Source of the DNA: JBJXHN01 sp046233135
GTDB taxonomy: Bacteria; Pseudomonadota; Alphaproteobacteria; Rhodospirillales; Rhodospirillaceae
Direction: 5' to 3'
Length of the DNA: 64,000 bases
Assembly: GCA_046233135.1 (NCBI GenBank)
Contig: JBJXHN010000006.1
Span: 372,001 to 436,000, forward strand
How positions within the stretch are numbered: position 1 is the first letter of the stretch; every line of letters starts with the position of its first letter. A program made the translations under genes and the position numbers. This document shows, piece after piece, positions 9,851 to 19,876 of the stretch. The notes below the pieces were generated by a model. That model made no database searches. It was not told the origin of the DNA and saw only the letters and a program-made list of their open reading frames with translations.

Positions 9851-11104
9851 ATGTCCTCCGACAAGTCCAGGCAATTGGTCATTTTCGCGTGCGGTCTCGT
9901 GCTTTTGTCGCAGCTTGCCAACTATGTTTTGGCTCCGGCGTTTCCGCAGCTGCCCGCCGAATTCAACGTATCGGTTTCAGCGGTCCAGCAACTGATCTCA
10001 GTCTTCCTATGCGGTTTCGCGGTCGTGCAATTGCTCGTCGGACCGGTTTCCGATGGCTGGGGGCGGCGGGTTGCCACCCTGCTTGCCCTGGTTTTCTTCC
10101 TGGCCGGCTCGGCCCTGTGCGCCCTGTCCACATCGATGGGGATGCTGTCGGTGGGGCTGTTGATCCAGGCGATGGGGGCGGGTAGCTTCCCCACCCTGGC
10201 CCAGGCAGTGCTGCGCGATCGTTTCGACCAGACCCGGGTGATCGGCGTGATGTCGGTGCTGGCCACGGTCACCGCCTGCACCGTTTCCCTGACTCCACTG
10301 GTATCCGGCCTGATCCTGAACGGCATGAGCTGGCGGGTGATGTTCTTCGGGCTGGTTGGCGTCACCCTGCCCGCCTTCGGGCTGGTGATGGTGCTGATGC
10401 CCGAAACCCTGGATGCGGAGCATCGCATCCGCATCAGTCCCGCCAATGTGGGGGCGGCCTATAAAAGCCTGCTGACCAACCGGGCTTTCATGGCCTATGC
10501 CGTTTCCCTGGGGCTGATGACCGGGGCCATGGCCGCCTTTTTCGCCGGGGCACCCTTTGTCCTGATGGGGGACTTCGGCATGTCCTACACGGCGTTCGGC
10601 GGCTGGTTCATGCTGGCCTTTTCCGGCTTCGTGATGGGCACCCTGGGCGGGCCGCGCCTGATCGTCCACCGGCGGTGGAGCATCCAGCGTGTCGCCGTGG
10701 CGGGGGTGGCCGAGGCGCTGGCGGGATCGCTGGCCGGGATCGGGATCTTCCAGGCGGGGATCTCCGGCCCCGTGTCGATCCTGGTTTGCGCCTTCATCTT
10801 CTCCATGGGGCTGGGTGTAGCCCTGGGGGTGGGGCGCGGGGCGGCCATGTCCCGGGTCAGCCGCAATATCGGGGCGGCCAGCGCCCTGGTCAGTTTCGTC
10901 ATCGGCGCGCTGGCTGCGGTGGTGTCCGGCATCGCGCCGGTGCTGGAAACCCATGACCATGATGGCCTGTTCGTGGTGACGGCCATCGTCTCGGCGCTGG
11001 CCCTGCTTGCGGTGCTGGGGGCCGGAGCCCTGGGGAACACGCCGGGCGGCAGCCTGCCCGAGGGAGGCGCAACAGAGGACAAGCCCCGGCCGGCCGCGGC
11101 CTGA
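9851..11104 (+). CDS. MFS transporter, Bcr/CflA drug-resistance type
   Basis: 417 residues with about 12 membrane segments. The cytoplasmic loop between segments 2 and 3 carries the MFS signature (GPVSDGWGRR), and QAMGAGSFPTLAQAVLRDRF near the end of segment 4 resembles the Bcr/CflA branch of 12-TM proton antiporters. The start at 9851 is preferred because GGAGG sits 6 bases upstream; an upstream ATG-less extension to 9776 lacks this. The gene is divergent from the patatin-NRPS operon across a 200-bp region, so it may share its control and export the peptide product. Substrate assignment is inference from position only. Confidence 0.92.
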   Translation: MSSDKSRQLVIFACGLVLLSQLANYVLAPAFPQLPAEFNVSVSAVQQLISVFLCGFAVVQLLVGPVSDGWGRRVATLLALVFFLAGSALCALSTSMGMLSVGLLIQAMGAGSFPTLAQAVLRDRFDQTRVIGVMSVLATVTACTVSLTPLVSGLILNGMSWRVMFFGLVGVTLPAFGLVMVLMPETLDAEHRIRISPANVGAAYKSLLTNRAFMAYAVSLGLMTGAMAAFFAGAPFVLMGDFGMSYTAFGGWFMLAFSGFVMGTLGGPRLIVHRRWSIQRVAVAGVAEALAGSLAGIGIFQAGISGPVSILVCAFIFSMGLGVALGVGRGAAMSRVSRNIGAASALVSFVIGALAAVVSGIAPVLETHDHDGLFVVTAIVSALALLAVLGAGALGNTPGGSLPEGGATEDKPRPAAA

Positions 11105-11115
11105 AAGACCACGGG

Positions 11116-11560
11116 TCAGATATTCTGCACGTAGACGGTCGCCTGGCTTCCGCCTTCGGTGCGGTGATAGACGGTGTAGGTGTCCATCGTTCCGCTGCCG
11201 TCGACGTTGTCATCCACGGAGTCCTCGTTCCGGTCGATGATGGCGTCGGTGGCGGTATAGAGGGCGAGCATCCCGGCCACCACCATCTGCCCGCCACCCA
11301 CCACTCCGCCGGGCTCAGCAACCAGGACCACTTCCAGGGACACGGGAGCGTCGCCACCGTCTTGCGTGTCGTCCCTCTGCTCAGGTAGGACCTTGATCAC
11401 CCCCTTGGTGCCGCGAATGCCGATGGTGGCGACGGGGTGGAAACGGTCATGGTGCCCGGACCGGACCCGGCAACGAAGGAATAGATGCCGGTCAACAGGT
11501 TGTAAGGATGCGCCGCCTTCGGCCGTTGCCGCCCAGCAGCATCAATGTCGGGCGCCGAGT
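11116..11560 (-). pseudogene. FecR-domain protein remnant (5'-truncated, frameshifted)
   Basis: Translated on the minus strand in two frames, this stretch reads LLTGIYSFVAG...TVSTP and then VATIGIRGTKGVIKV, the hallmark of FecR-type domains (a beta-rich strand followed by TPxATIGIRGT). The two halves are in different frames; the break lies at the G-run at 11434-11437 (a C-run on the coding strand), where one base appears to be missing. The downstream frame continues to a stop at 11116. The N-terminal half of a normal FecR domain is absent, because the end of the CoA-transferase gene begins at 11600. Either a decayed fragment or a single sequencing error in an already truncated gene. No sigma factor or receptor gene is adjacent. 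Confidence 0.6.
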
Positions 11561-11599
11561 CTTTAAGGTCGTGGATAATTTCTTGATTGATCGAACGGA

Positions 11600-12802
11600 T
11601 TATTCGTTGATTGATCCGATGATCCCGTCCGTGTCGGCACCCAGAACGGGTGGGGCGGTTGGGGATGGCAGGGTGCTGCGGGAAAAGCGCAAAGGATTTC
11701 GCACCGTCGGCACCGTCCCGGCCAGGGGGTGGGGCAGGTGGTCGATCAGGGCGCGATGCTGCACCTGAGGATCGGCGAAGACCTCGTCCAGTCGGTTGAT
11801 GGGGCCGGCGGGCACGCCGGCATCGCTCAGCAGCGCCATCCAGTAAGCCGTGGTATTGCCGGCGAGCAGCGGGCTGAGCAGGGCGACCAAGGGCTCGCGG
11901 TTTTCCACCCGGGCGCGGTTGGTGGTGAACCGTGGATCGGTGGCGATGCCGGGGACGCCGGCAATGGCACAGAAGCGGGCGAACTGGCCGTCGTTGCCCA
12001 CGGCCAGCATCAGGTGGCCATCGGCGGTGGCAAAGGCCTGGTAGGGAACAATACTGGGGTGGGCCGTGCCCAGGCGCGGCGGCTGGCGGCCGGAAACCAG
12101 AGCGCCGGTCGCCTGATTGGCGAGACAGGCGACGGCGGTATCCATCAGCGCCAAGTCGATATGCTGGCCTTCGCCGGTGGCTTCCGCCTGGCGCAGGGCG
12201 GCAAGGATGCCGATGGCGGCATACAGGCCGGTCAGAATATCGGTGACCGCCACGCCCACCTTTTGCGGTCCGCCTCCGGGAACATCGTCGGGCAAGCCCG
12301 TCAGGTTCATCAGGCCGCTCATGGCCTGGATCATGGCGTCGTAGCCGGCGCGGGTGGCATAGGGGCCGTCCTGGCCGAACCCGGTGATCGAGCAATAGAC
12401 CAGCGTCGGATTGACTGCCTGCAGCGAGGGGTAGTCCAGCCCGTATTTGGCCAGTCCACCCACCTTGAAGTTTTCCAGAACCACATGGCTGGTCTTTGCC
12501 AGGGTACGGATGATCCGCTGCCCATCAGGCGTGGCGATGTCGACCGCGACCGATTTCTTTCCCCGGTTGGCGGCGAGGAAATAGGCTGCGTCCCCGTCCT
12601 CGCCATCCGCCCCCCTGATGAAGGGGGGACCCCAGGCGCGGGTGTCATCGCCGCCGTCGGGCTTTTCGATCTTGAGGACCTCCGCCCCCAGGTCGGCCAG
12701 GGTCTGGCTTGCCCAGGGGCCGGCCAGCACCCGGGAAAGATCCAGAACCCGGATGCCGGCCAGGGGCGGGCCGAGGGAAGACGATTCGGGGGACGCAGTC
12801 AT
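11600..12802 (-). CDS. CaiB/BaiF family class III CoA-transferase, probable glutarate CoA-transferase
   Basis: 400 residues, the usual family length. N-terminal LAGIRVLDLSRVLAGPW and the KVGVAVTDIL motif, whose Asp188 corresponds to the catalytic aspartate of formyl-CoA transferase and CaiB, are intact. The family moves CoA between carboxylic acids through an aspartyl-CoA anhydride. It lies 19 bp downstream of the glutaryl-CoA dehydrogenase gene on the same strand; this pairing is common in proteobacteria, where the transferase activates glutarate using succinyl-CoA (SUGCT-like). Glutarate from lysine breakdown is therefore the likely substrate, by inference. Confidence 0.9.
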   Translation of the reverse strand: MTASPESSSLGPPLAGIRVLDLSRVLAGPWASQTLADLGAEVLKIEKPDGGDDTRAWGPPFIRGADGEDGDAAYFLAANRGKKSVAVDIATPDGQRIIRTLAKTSHVVLENFKVGGLAKYGLDYPSLQAVNPTLVYCSITGFGQDGPYATRAGYDAMIQAMSGLMNLTGLPDDVPGGGPQKVGVAVTDILTGLYAAIGILAALRQAEATGEGQHIDLALMDTAVACLANQATGALVSGRQPPRLGTAHPSIVPYQAFATADGHLMLAVGNDGQFARFCAIAGVPGIATDPRFTTNRARVENREPLVALLSPLLAGNTTAYWMALLSDAGVPAGPINRLDEVFADPQVQHRALIDHLPHPLAGTVPTVRNPLRFSRSTLPSPTAPPVLGADTDGIIGSINE

Positions 12803-12821
12803 GGATGGCGCTTCCGGTCGA

Positions 12822-14006
<1,185 letters not shown>

Positions 14007-14091
14007 GTCTTGGACCTTGTTTATGGTTATGGCGCCGAATACCGCCGACGATGCATTGGGGGGACATGGGGGGAATGGCGGAGTGTCTGAA

Positions 14092-15687
14092 TCAGGCGAC
14101 GGTCTGGCGCTTTGCGCGGATCTGGTCCAGCAATGCCTTGTGCTCCTCCGACCCGGAGTATCCCAGGAGTGTTGCGGCGGTGGCTTCGGCCTCATCATAG
14201 CGGCCTAGATTTTCGAGGATAAGAATTAAATTCCGCAAACCGCCCTGGGCTTTCGGGTTGTGGGTCAATGCTTCTCTTTGCAACGGTTCCGCCTTGGCGT
14301 AGTCGCCCGTGTGGGTGTATGCGACGGCGAGGCATTGCACCACGTGGAACTCCCTGATGTTCAGGGCATAAATGGCTTCAAGAAGGGGGATCGCCTCTTC
14401 ATGCTGTTGAAACCAGCCGAGCAGCACCCCCAGCCGCATTCTCGTCGATGCCAGATCGGGCGCCAGGCGATAGGCCTCCCGGGCTGACTGCAAAGCGTCC
14501 TCGTGTCGGCCTAAATGACTGTACAGGCTGCACGCCAGCAGATGGTAGGCGCTGACCGTCGGGCTCAGGCGCACCGCCCGTTCCGCCAGGGTGAGGGCCA
14601 TGTCCATTTTACCAGCGGCGGCGTGTTCCTCGCTCAGCCATTCGATGTACTGGATGTTGCCAGCCATGATCGACAGGTCGACTACGGTGGGATCGTTGTA
14701 GTTCGCATCCGCAGCCCGGGCGGCCATATAGGCACTGTCCACCGGTGTCGGTGGTTCTTCTTTGAGGGGGATGCAGAAATATTTTTCAAAACATGACAAT
14801 ACGTAGTGAATGATCGGCCACTTCACGTGACGTCGGTCCGGCAGGAAGATGTCTTGGAACCCTTCGGTGATCATTTCGAAGGAAGGGTAGTAGTAGACCC
14901 CCTGCGTGGATCCGGCGTCGGTGCGTTCCCGCAGGGTTTCATCAATGGCGCATCTGAGAATGGCCTTGGAGACCGTGTTGGCGACCAGGCAACTTTCCTT
15001 TCGATGGGTCGAGTTCAAGGGGATCGGCGAAAGGGTGAGGATAACCCGGGCGCGGGGCTTGTGGCGGTGGATCAGGTCCAGGATGGTGTGCAGGTTGTCC
15101 TTGTTCTCTTGAACCGTAGAGACCCGGAACTTATGCCGCTGTGGATCGAAGACGTTTTCCGGTACCGCCCGCCAGAATACGTCATTCGTCACTGTATCGT
15201 ACCAAACTTCGGAGAGCCCGAGCGTCAGGATAAAGACGTCGGTTTCCGTGAATAGATTATAGGTTTCTCGGCGCACTTCTTCGTTGTAGCCGAATTCTTT
15301 AGCATTGTAGCCATGCCAGTAGCTACCTTGAGGAGCTTTGCCTTCGAATGCCCATTCGAACTGTTGGCGAATGGAAAACGTGTGAACCATGATGTTGTTG
15401 AAGTGAACAACATAGGCCTGCCGTTCGCTCTCTGTCAAAACCATGAAGGACTTGCGGTTCAGGTGGTTGGAAATATTGACGGCGAAGCAGCTGCCGAAAG
15501 CCGTGATCTTGGTGTTCCGATCAATGAAGGGTGTGTCAGGGACGAGTCCCGGTAAAATGTACTTTTCAACTGCATCAATGCAGAGGAAGTCCTCTTTGTC
15601 CGGTGCGTATTGGCAATCCTCTCCCATATGCCAGTCTTTCTTGACGGCACTTTTCTTTTGAGAGGTCTTTTTGAAGGTGATGTCCAT
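14092..15687 (-). CDS. GSCFA-domain protein with C-terminal TPR repeats
   Basis: 531 residues from the ATG at 15687 (MDITFKKTSQ). Residues ~50-330 form a GSCFA domain: GSCFAVNIS at 65-73, then LTLGLSEVW, TLSPIPLNST, YYPSFEM and a late DRRHV, the pattern of SGNH-hydrolase-like enzymes, with DxxH as the probable acid/base. Residues ~390-525 hold tandem TPR-like helices (AERAVRLSP, AREAYRLAP, LQREALTHNP). Proteins of this family are often linked to surface polysaccharide modification, but the substrate is unknown. By eye the gene is richer in A+T and in AAA/TTT/AAT codons than its neighbours, suggesting recent acquisition. It stands alone between the gcdH and tct operons. Confidence 0.85.
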   Translation of the reverse strand: MDITFKKTSQKKSAVKKDWHMGEDCQYAPDKEDFLCIDAVEKYILPGLVPDTPFIDRNTKITAFGSCFAVNISNHLNRKSFMVLTESERQAYVVHFNNIMVHTFSIRQQFEWAFEGKAPQGSYWHGYNAKEFGYNEEVRRETYNLFTETDVFILTLGLSEVWYDTVTNDVFWRAVPENVFDPQRHKFRVSTVQENKDNLHTILDLIHRHKPRARVILTLSPIPLNSTHRKESCLVANTVSKAILRCAIDETLRERTDAGSTQGVYYYPSFEMITEGFQDIFLPDRRHVKWPIIHYVLSCFEKYFCIPLKEEPPTPVDSAYMAARAADANYNDPTVVDLSIMAGNIQYIEWLSEEHAAAGKMDMALTLAERAVRLSPTVSAYHLLACSLYSHLGRHEDALQSAREAYRLAPDLASTRMRLGVLLGWFQQHEEAIPLLEAIYALNIREFHVVQCLAVAYTHTGDYAKAEPLQREALTHNPKAQGGLRNLILILENLGRYDEAEATAATLLGYSGSEEHKALLDQIRAKRQTVA

Positions 15688-15838
15688 GCGGCACGTCCGG
15701 CTAAGAGTGAGAAGGCCGGCCTGAGGCCGGGGGTGCCGGAAATCATGGCTCCGCCGGGTGTTGTGATGCAAGGGAAGAGGGCCGGCCATCCGCATTTCTG
15801 TGGGGATAAGCCGGCCTGCCGAAGTTTGTTGTCGCGCG

Positions 15839-17356
15839 TCAGTCCACTTCCTCGTCCAGCGCACGGCGGGGACGGACGTATTTGCCGATCAGGATCGGCG
15901 CCAGGAACCCGATGATCACCAGTGCCCAGATGGCGATTGAAATGCCCGACGAGAACAGCACCGACCAGTCGCCGTCGGAAATGGTCAGCGCCCGGCGCAG
16001 GTTCTTTTCCATCTCGTTGCCCAGCAGCACCCCCAGGATGATCGGGACCAGGGGCACGTCCAGCTTGCGCAGGATATACCCCACGACCCCGAAGATGATC
16101 ATCACGAACAGATCGAAGGTGGAGCCGGAGATGCCGTAGATCCCGATGAAGGAAATCATGGCAACGATGGGCATCAGATATTTGCCGGGCACCAGCAGCA
16201 CCCGGGTGAACAGGCCGACCAGCGGGATGTTCAGCAGCAGCAGCATGATGTTGCCGATGAACAGGGCGGCAATCAGGCCCCAGACCACATCCGGGTTGGA
16301 CTGGAACAGCAGTGGACCGGGGGTGATGTTCAGGGCCAGCAGCATGGCCAGCAGCACCGCCGTGGTCCCCGACCCCGGCACGCCCAGGGCCAGCATCGGC
16401 ACAAGCGCGCCACCGGCGGCGGCGTTGTTGCCCGCTTCCGGGGCGGCCACGCCGCGCGGATCGCCCTCGCCGAACTTGGCCTTCTTGCCCAGGATCTTCT
16501 TTTCCAGGGTGTAGGAAATGAACGACCCCAGCGACGCCCCGGCACCGGGCAGCACGCCGGCAATGAAGCCGATTCCCGTGGCCCGGGTCATGGTGGGCAG
16601 GGAGTCCTTGAGCATCTTGATGGGAACAACGATGCGGCCGAGCTTGGGCGGGCCTTCCTTGTCCTCCTGTCCGCGATGTTCCAGGAAGACCAGCACTTCG
16701 GAGATGGCGAACAGGCCGACGATGGCCACCAAGAAGTCGATGCCGTCGTAGAGGTGGATTTCGCCGAAGGTGATGCGGGTGACGCCAGTCTGGTGATCCA
16801 CGCCGATCATGGCAATGCCCAATCCCAGCATGGCGGCCAGGCCCGCCTTGGCCTGATTGCGGCTGGTGATGCCGCCCAGGGTGGCAAAGGCCAGGGTGAA
16901 CAGCGCGAAATACTCCGCCGGGCCGAACAGCAGGGCGATCTTGACCAGTTGCGGGGCGAGAAAGACCAGACCCCAGGTGGCGAAGAAGGCGCCGAAGAAC
17001 GAGGCGAAGCCCGACAGGCCCAGCGCTTCCCCGGCCTTGCCCTGCCGGGCCATGGGATAGCCGTCCAGGCAGGTCATCATGGCCGGCTCGTCACCGGGGA
17101 TGTTGAGCAGAATGGAGGAAATGCGGCCGCCGTACATGGCGCCGTAATAGACGCTGGTCAGCAGGATCAGCGCCGGGGTGGCCGGCAGGCCCAGGGTGAA
17201 GGCCAGCGGGATCAGGATGGCCACACCGTTGGACGGGCCGAGGCCGGGCAGGGCACCGATGGCCGTGCCCAGCAGGCAGCCGAGCAGGGCGAGCCCCAGG
17301 TTCTGCAAGGTCAGGGCGACAACGAAGCCGTCAGCCAGCGAGGAAAGAATGTCCAT
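15839..17356 (-). CDS. tctA: Tripartite tricarboxylate transporter, large permease TctA
   Basis: 505 residues, the usual TctA size, with about 11-12 hydrophobic segments. GALPGLGPSNGVAIL and GVLPGAGASLGSFISY are the two PGxG(P/A)S signatures of the TctA family, one in each half. It is the main membrane subunit of a secondary, binding-protein-dependent importer of carboxylates. Its ATG lies 3 bp after the tctB stop, and tctC is upstream in the same direction, so the order is tctC-tctB-tctA. The CoA-transferase/citryl-CoA-lyase pair just upstream suggests that the imported acid is then activated and cleaved. Confidence 0.96.
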   Translation of the reverse strand: MDILSSLADGFVVALTLQNLGLALLGCLLGTAIGALPGLGPSNGVAILIPLAFTLGLPATPALILLTSVYYGAMYGGRISSILLNIPGDEPAMMTCLDGYPMARQGKAGEALGLSGFASFFGAFFATWGLVFLAPQLVKIALLFGPAEYFALFTLAFATLGGITSRNQAKAGLAAMLGLGIAMIGVDHQTGVTRITFGEIHLYDGIDFLVAIVGLFAISEVLVFLEHRGQEDKEGPPKLGRIVVPIKMLKDSLPTMTRATGIGFIAGVLPGAGASLGSFISYTLEKKILGKKAKFGEGDPRGVAAPEAGNNAAAGGALVPMLALGVPGSGTTAVLLAMLLALNITPGPLLFQSNPDVVWGLIAALFIGNIMLLLLNIPLVGLFTRVLLVPGKYLMPIVAMISFIGIYGISGSTFDLFVMIIFGVVGYILRKLDVPLVPIILGVLLGNEMEKNLRRALTISDGDWSVLFSSGISIAIWALVIIGFLAPILIGKYVRPRRALDEEVD

Positions 17357-17359
17357 GGC

Positions 17360-17791
17360 TCAGAACCCCAAGGGACCGCGGGCCAGGGACAGGCCCAGCG
17401 CCAGATGGAAGGTGGCATACAGTCCGCCGGCGATCAGCACGCCGGCCACCACCGCCTCGACCGGTTTGGCGCCCAGGCGCCAGGACAGCACGGATGCGGC
17501 ACCGGCGGTGGAAACGACGAACCCGGCGGCGGGCAGCAGCATGGTATAGGCCGCCATCACCGCGACACCGAAGATCACCTCGATCATGCGGCGCAGGCCC
17601 GGCCACTGGGGGGTGGGGTCCGGTCGCGCGATCAGATAGATGGACGACAGGATCAGCAGCCCCGCAACGATCAGCGGAAACGCCTTCGGACCCAGGGGGT
17701 CGACGATAAAGCCAAGTTCGATCTGGGTGGCTTCCCAGCCATAGAAAATGGCCAGGAGGATGCAGAAGACACCCAATATCCGGTCGTTCAT
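17360..17791 (-). CDS. tctB: Tripartite tricarboxylate transporter, small permease TctB
   Basis: 143 residues with four predicted membrane segments (RILGVFCILLAIFYGWEA, PLIVAGLLILSSIYL, a central segment and VAGVLIAGGLYATFHLALG). The pattern GPKAFPLIVAGLLIL is typical of TctB. It pairs with TctA in the membrane. It is separated from tctC by ~110 bp containing a strong stem-loop. Confidence 0.92.
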   Translation of the reverse strand: MNDRILGVFCILLAIFYGWEATQIELGFIVDPLGPKAFPLIVAGLLILSSIYLIARPDPTPQWPGLRRMIEVIFGVAVMAAYTMLLPAAGFVVSTAGAASVLSWRLGAKPVEAVVAGVLIAGGLYATFHLALGLSLARGPLGF

Positions 17792-17847
17792 TCGGACCTC
17801 TCTCCGGGCGTTCTTGATCGGGCGCCCGTGTCAACGCGGGCTCCGGT

Positions 17848-17884
17848 CCGCCCGGCCGCTCCCAAGGCCGGGGCAGCCGGGCGG
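17848..17884 (-). promoter_or_regulatory. Intergenic stem-loop between tctC and tctB
   Basis: Inverted repeat ccgcccggc (17848-17856) and gccgggcgg (17876-17884) with a 19-base loop. It lies just after the tctC stop and has no T-tract. In binding-protein operons such structures commonly protect the 3' end of the binding-protein message and lower expression of the permease genes; that role is inferred here. Confidence 0.5.
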
Positions 17885-17899
17885 ATGGCCGGAGGAAGG

Positions 17900-18895
17900 T
17901 TACTTGATCAGGCCGATTTCCTTGGACAGTTCTTCGGTCTTCTTCACCTGGGTTTCGACGAAGCTCTGGAAGGCATCGCCCTGGAGATCCAGCGGCATCA
18001 GGCCGTTGGTCTTCATCACCTCTTTCCACTCGGGGGAGTCATAGAGGGTCTTGATGGAACTGACCCAGAACTCATAAGCCTCGTCGGTCATGCCGCCGGG
18101 GGCGTAGAAGCCGCGCCAGTTGGCGCCAACGGCATCGATGCCCTGTTCCTTGGCGGTCGGGAATTCGGCGAATTCGTTGGGCAGGCGGTCAGGGGCCAGC
18201 ACGCCCAGGATCTTGATATCGCCGGAATCGACGAAGCCCTTGGCTTCGGAGATGTCGCCGGAGAAGGCCTGCAGGTGGTTGCCCAGCAGGGCGGTCACCG
18301 CTTCGCCGCCACCTTCGAAGGCGATGTACTTGATGGTGCGGATGCTTTCGATTCCCGCAGCCTGGGCGGCGATCAGAACCTTCAGGTGATCCCAGCCCCC
18401 CACGGCAGAGCCGCCGCCGATGGAAACGGACGAAGGGTCGGCCTTGATCTGCTCGAACAGCTCGGGAAGGGTGTTGATCGGCGAATCCTTGGATACGGCG
18501 ATCACGCCGTAGTCGGCGCCGATGGAGGCCACCCAGCGGACCATGTCCATGGTCATGTTGGGGAAGGCCTTCTGGGCCAGCCGGGTGGAGGTGGCTGAAG
18601 AGGCGGCGACCAGCAGATTGTTGTCTTCGTTGCGGTCGCTGGTGACGTGGGCATAGGCCACGCCGCCGCTGCCGCCGGCCATGTTGGTCACGCGCACCGG
18701 ATTGGGGACCAGCTTCAGGTCATACAGCGCCTTGCCCACCTGACGGCAGGTGAAGTCCCAGCCGCCGCCCGGGTTGGCCGGGGCGATGCACTCCACGTCG
18801 CCGGGTTCGAAAGCGGCGGCCGGACCGGCCAGGGTGGCCAGCAGGACGCCCCCGATCACGGCGGCGCGTTTGGTCATCGACGTCAAAAAGGTCAT
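17900..18895 (-). CDS. tctC: Tripartite tricarboxylate transporter solute-binding protein TctC
   Basis: 331 residues from the ATG at 18895, chosen because GGGAGG lies 6 bases upstream; an in-frame ATG 33 bases earlier has none. N-terminal signal peptide (KRAAVIGGVLLATLAGPAAA, cleavage after AAA). The mature protein has the family motifs IAPANPGGGWD and SIGGGSAVGGWDH, and a two-lobed periplasmic-binding fold is expected. It captures a carboxylate in the periplasm and delivers it to TctA/TctB. Homologues bind citrate, aromatic acids and other carboxylates, so the ligand cannot be read from the sequence. Confidence 0.94.
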   Translation of the reverse strand: MTFLTSMTKRAAVIGGVLLATLAGPAAAFEPGDVECIAPANPGGGWDFTCRQVGKALYDLKLVPNPVRVTNMAGGSGGVAYAHVTSDRNEDNNLLVAASSATSTRLAQKAFPNMTMDMVRWVASIGADYGVIAVSKDSPINTLPELFEQIKADPSSVSIGGGSAVGGWDHLKVLIAAQAAGIESIRTIKYIAFEGGGEAVTALLGNHLQAFSGDISEAKGFVDSGDIKILGVLAPDRLPNEFAEFPTAKEQGIDAVGANWRGFYAPGGMTDEAYEFWVSSIKTLYDSPEWKEVMKTNGLMPLDLQGDAFQSFVETQVKKTEELSKEIGLIK

Positions 18896-19018
18896 AGTGT
18901 CCTCCCTATAAGGAACGCTCATGAGCAAGGCATTGTTATGCGATTGGATATGGTGGGCCTTGCCGGGTTTTAAGGGGGGGTAGACGCCATTTCACCGTCA
19001 CGAGAAGGGAAATAAGGC

Positions 19019-19876
19019 CTAGCCCTCTCCGGGGTCCGGCACCTTCCGATGGTCGGGGCCAGTATAGTGCCACAAATAGGAGCGGGGGAGAGGACCCTTG
19101 TTCCGGTCCGTTTCTTGCATCTGCTCCCAGGCATGGGCCATGGCGCCCACGGATCGTGAGAGCACGAACAGCCCCCGGGCCAGCGGGGCAGGGAAGCCCA
19201 GCGCGCCATAGATCACGGCCGTGGCGCCGTCGATATTCATGGGAATGCGCCGGCCCTTGCGGGCTTCCAGCACCCGTTCCACCCCTTCCCCGATATCGGC
19301 GAAGCGGCTGCTGACCACGTCTTTTTCGGCATAGGCGCGCACCACTTCCATCAGCCGCGGCGCGCGCGGGTCGATGGGGTGGAAGCGGTGCCCGAATCCC
19401 GGGGCGTAGCGCACACCCCGGGCTGCCAGGGCATCCAGTTCGGCCGCGACGGCGGTGTCCATGTCCGTGCCGGCATCCAGGCGGGCAGCGATCGCCTCAT
19501 ACAGGGCCACGGCCTGCTCTCCGGCACCGCCATGGACATCGCCCAGAGTATTGATGGCCGAGGCCATGGCGTTGTTGATGCCTACGCCGCAGGTGGAGGC
19601 GATACGAGCAACGGCGATGGACGGCGCTTGCGGGCCATGGTCGACGGCGGCCATCAGGGCGGTACCCAGCAGCTCGGCTTCGCCGTCCGACGGCAGCTCG
19701 CCGCGCACCATCAGCCAGATCATGGCCGGGAAGCTGACCCGACCGATCAGATCTTCGATGGCATAGCCGCGATAGCGGATCATGCCCGGCTTCATGTCGA
19801 TGATCGAGGTGGACCACCACTCTTCGCAGAGCTGGCGGCCGGCGTCGACCGGCTTGCCTTCGGGATCACTGCTCAT
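19019..19876 (-). CDS. Citrate synthase-family citryl-CoA-lyase-like enzyme
   Basis: 285 residues from the ATG at 19876, which overlaps the upstream CoA-transferase stop as ATGA. It has the citrate synthase catalytic set: His115 (DVHGG), His163 (GFGHR) and Asp216 (MNIDG). It is much shorter than citrate synthase (~430) and near the size of stand-alone citryl-CoA lyases, which cleave citryl-CoA to oxaloacetate and acetyl-CoA. The expected order of steps is import (Tct), CoA transfer, then retro-Claisen cleavage. The real substrate could be citrate, citramalate or another 3-hydroxy-3-carboxy acid. Function in the synthetic direction cannot be excluded. Confidence 0.85.
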   Translation of the reverse strand: MSSDPEGKPVDAGRQLCEEWWSTSIIDMKPGMIRYRGYAIEDLIGRVSFPAMIWLMVRGELPSDGEAELLGTALMAAVDHGPQAPSIAVARIASTCGVGINNAMASAINTLGDVHGGAGEQAVALYEAIAARLDAGTDMDTAVAAELDALAARGVRYAPGFGHRFHPIDPRAPRLMEVVRAYAEKDVVSSRFADIGEGVERVLEARKGRRIPMNIDGATAVIYGALGFPAPLARGLFVLSRSVGAMAHAWEQMQETDRNKGPLPRSYLWHYTGPDHRKVPDPGEG

